Assembly (NCBI RefSeq): GCF_019331805.1
Contig: NZ_JAHBBE010000010.1
Coordinates: 1-64,000 of the forward strand
Direction: 5' to 3'
Origin: Bifidobacterium pongonis
GTDB lineage: Bacteria > Actinomycetota > Actinomycetes > Actinomycetales > Bifidobacteriaceae
Length of the DNA: 64,000 nucleotides
In this document: piece by piece, positions 62,761 to 64,000 of the stretch
Numbering within the stretch: the first letter of the stretch is position 1
Layout: each line of letters opens with the position of its first letter
Position numbers and translations under genes: made by a program
The notes under the pieces: model-generated
The model's input: the letters and a program-made list of their open reading frames with translations, nothing else
Told to the model about the DNA's origin: nothing
Databases searched by the model: none

Positions 62761-63123
62761 ATGGTTAACGCTATTGAAGCATTTGATGCCAAGCATCTGA
62801 AGCCGGCCGAGGAGATCCCCGAGTTCCGTGCAGGCGACACCGTCGACGTGAACGTGAAGATCCAGGAAGGCAACAACTCCCGTATCCAGACCTTCACCGG
62901 TGTGGTCATCGCCCGTCACGGCGCCGGCATCCACGAGACCTTCGTGGTCCGTAAGATCAGCTTCGGCACCGGTGTGGAGCGCCGCTTCCCGCTGCACTCC
63001 CCGGCGATCGACTCCATCAAGGTCGTGCGTCGCGGTCGCGTCCGTCGCGCCAAGCTGTACTACCTGCGCGCGCTGCGCGGCAAGGCTGCTCGTATCGTCG
63101 AGCGCCGCGACAACTCCAAGTGA
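62761..63123 (+). CDS. rplS: 50S ribosomal protein L19
   Basis: L19 (120 residues) sits at the 30S-50S interface. Family features are [37 protein letters not shown], and the C-terminal [21 protein letters not shown] and [18 protein letters not shown]. The ATG has GAGGA eight bases upstream. The frame is open for 71 codons upstream, but these lie in the structured leader and do not resemble L19. It heads rplS-lepB and probably the next gene (rnhB). Confidence 0.97.
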   Translation: MVNAIEAFDAKHLKPAEEIPEFRAGDTVDVNVKIQEGNNSRIQTFTGVVIARHGAGIHETFVVRKISFGTGVERRFPLHSPAIDSIKVVRRGRVRRAKLYYLRALRGKAARIVERRDNSK

Positions 63124-63147
63124 GTTTTCGCCGCAATGGCATAGTTC

Positions 63148-63178
63148 TCGGCCTGGAATCCTCTGGTTTCCGGGCCGA
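63148..63178 (+). terminator. Hairpin after rplS
   Basis: TCGGCCTGGAA pairs with TTTCCGGGCCGA; no T tail. It may attenuate transcription into lepB rather than end it. Confidence 0.5.
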
Positions 63179-63222
63179 AATCATATTCAGCCGACAGTGA
63201 ACATCGAGTGGGGGCAACGGTC

Positions 63223-63981
63223 ATGGATACCACGGTCATGAACGATATGGGCAATGATTCGGGGAATGGTTCCGCCGGTGATTGGCGCAGGGCCGCGAAT
63301 TCCGCCGGAACGCCGCGCCGTAGAAGGAGCCGCAGGCCGGCGCATGCGGCCAGGAAGCAGCGTGACGACAGCTTCTCCGCACGCGACGCCATATTGTTCT
63401 GCGGCATTCCCGTACTGGTGGTGCTGCTGATCCGCCTGCTGCTCATCGGCTGCTACACCATCCCGTCGCGTTCCATGGAAAGCACCATCGAACCCGGCGA
63501 CCGTGTGATTACCACCAAACTCACTCCGAAGGTCTTCGGCCTCAAACGAGGCGATATCGTCGTATTCCATGATCCCGCGAACTGGCTCGCCGGTGAGACC
63601 GGCCGCGCGGCGAACGACGACTATCTCATCAAGCGTCTTATCGGCCTGCCGGGTGACGTCGTCGAATGCAAGGGCGCCGGCCAGCCGGTCACCGTGAACG
63701 GTGTCGCCATCGACGAAAGCTCCTACATCAAGGACGGCGTGCAGCCGAGTTCGTTCCCGTTCAAGGTGACTGTGAGCGAGGGGCATATTTTCGTCATGGG
63801 CGACAATCGTGCCAATTCCGCCGATTCCAGATTCCATCAGGATGACGGCGACGGCGGCCTGGTTCCGGTGGGCAAGGTGGTCGGCGTGGCGTTGGCGCGA
63901 TACTGGCCGTTGAACCGCCTGTCGACGTTGAGCGGGCACCATGAGGTGTTCAAGGACGTGCCGGAAGGGTCGGCATCGTGA
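63223..63981 (+). CDS. lepB: Signal peptidase I
   Basis: This 252-residue membrane peptidase removes signal peptides outside the cytoplasmic membrane. A long basic, Ala/Arg-rich cytoplasmic tail (about 1-55) precedes one membrane helix (about 57-78). The catalytic Ser84 lies in IPSRSMES and Lys137 in DYLIKRLIGLPGD, with box E GDNRANSADSR. The ATG at 63223 has GGGGGC eight bases upstream; a GTG at 63208 would add five residues. The stop overlaps the next GTG start (GTGA), so translation is coupled to the following gene. Confidence 0.93.
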   Translation: MDTTVMNDMGNDSGNGSAGDWRRAANSAGTPRRRRSRRPAHAARKQRDDSFSARDAILFCGIPVLVVLLIRLLLIGCYTIPSRSMESTIEPGDRVITTKLTPKVFGLKRGDIVVFHDPANWLAGETGRAANDDYLIKRLIGLPGDVVECKGAGQPVTVNGVAIDESSYIKDGVQPSSFPFKVTVSEGHIFVMGDNRANSADSRFHQDDGDGGLVPVGKVVGVALARYWPLNRLSTLSGHHEVFKDVPEGSAS

Positions 63982-64000
63982 TCACCCCGACGCTTGATCT
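63978..64000 (+). CDS. Start of next gene, probably ribonuclease HII (partial)
   Basis: GTG at 63978 overlaps the lepB stop and reads MITPTLD to the window end. The order rplS-lepB-rnhB is common in Actinobacteria, which suggests RNase HII; only seven codons are visible, so this is tentative. Confidence 0.35.

Overview
The window comes from a high-GC actinobacterium, almost certainly a Bifidobacterium. Evidence for this is a single-chain type I fatty acid synthase of about 3,100 residues directly behind its two carboxylase genes, an S16-KH-RimM-TrmD gene set, a coaD-sepIVA-DUF177-rpmF-rnc block like that of other Actinobacteria, and many genes whose start codon lies 6-10 bases after a -10 hexamer with no ribosome binding site (leaderless mRNAs). 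I cannot fix the species. Nearly all of the sequence is chromosomal housekeeping. I see no prophage, insertion sequence, CRISPR array or integrase.

Layout. 1-1165: end of an rRNA operon (5S) and an empty stretch. 1166-16570: a fatty-acid/biotin module with biotin uptake (bioY), acyl-CoA carboxylase (accC, accD), type I FAS, AcpS (which arms the FAS carrier domain) and BirA (which biotinylates the AccC carrier domain). 16615-17664: tRNA-Gly and a frameshifted zinc-ribbon membrane protein gene. 17797-23401: a membrane protein, murA, an acyltransferase, gpsA and ddl (cell wall and phospholipid precursors). 23557-26560: TetR regulator, alpha/beta hydrolase and a PfkB-type kinase. 26825-35192: rpmB, recG and rsmD, then trmD, aspA/lysR, rimM, khpA and rpsP. 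35399-43351: an EEP-family protein, ffh, cysS, a class I amidotransferase and an ABC-F ATPase. 43462-46133: a more AT-rich accessory patch with a second (intact) zinc-ribbon membrane protein, a small lipoprotein, an array of 43-nt hairpin repeats and a 200-bp long-inverted-repeat element. 46247-51964: ilvN/ilvB, rnc, rpmF, DUF177, sepIVA and coaD. 52089-58362: DUF3039, an aldo-keto reductase, pncB, rph, rdgB, a second array of the same 43-nt hairpins and an AEC transporter. 58602-64000: tRNA-Leu, tRNA-Thr, a membrane acyltransferase, pgi, rplS behind a structured leader, lepB and the first codons of the next gene.

The most unusual signals are the two arrays of exactly 43-nt hairpins (13 full copies). 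The copies sit at two alternating spacings, and their arm pairing is kept by G-U wobble when read as plus-strand RNA. Others are a perfect three-way-junction fold in the rplS leader, a MITE-like 200-bp inverted repeat, a duplicated pgi 3' end, the frameshifted zinc-ribbon paralogue, and a uniform leaderless-promoter geometry at about fifteen genes.
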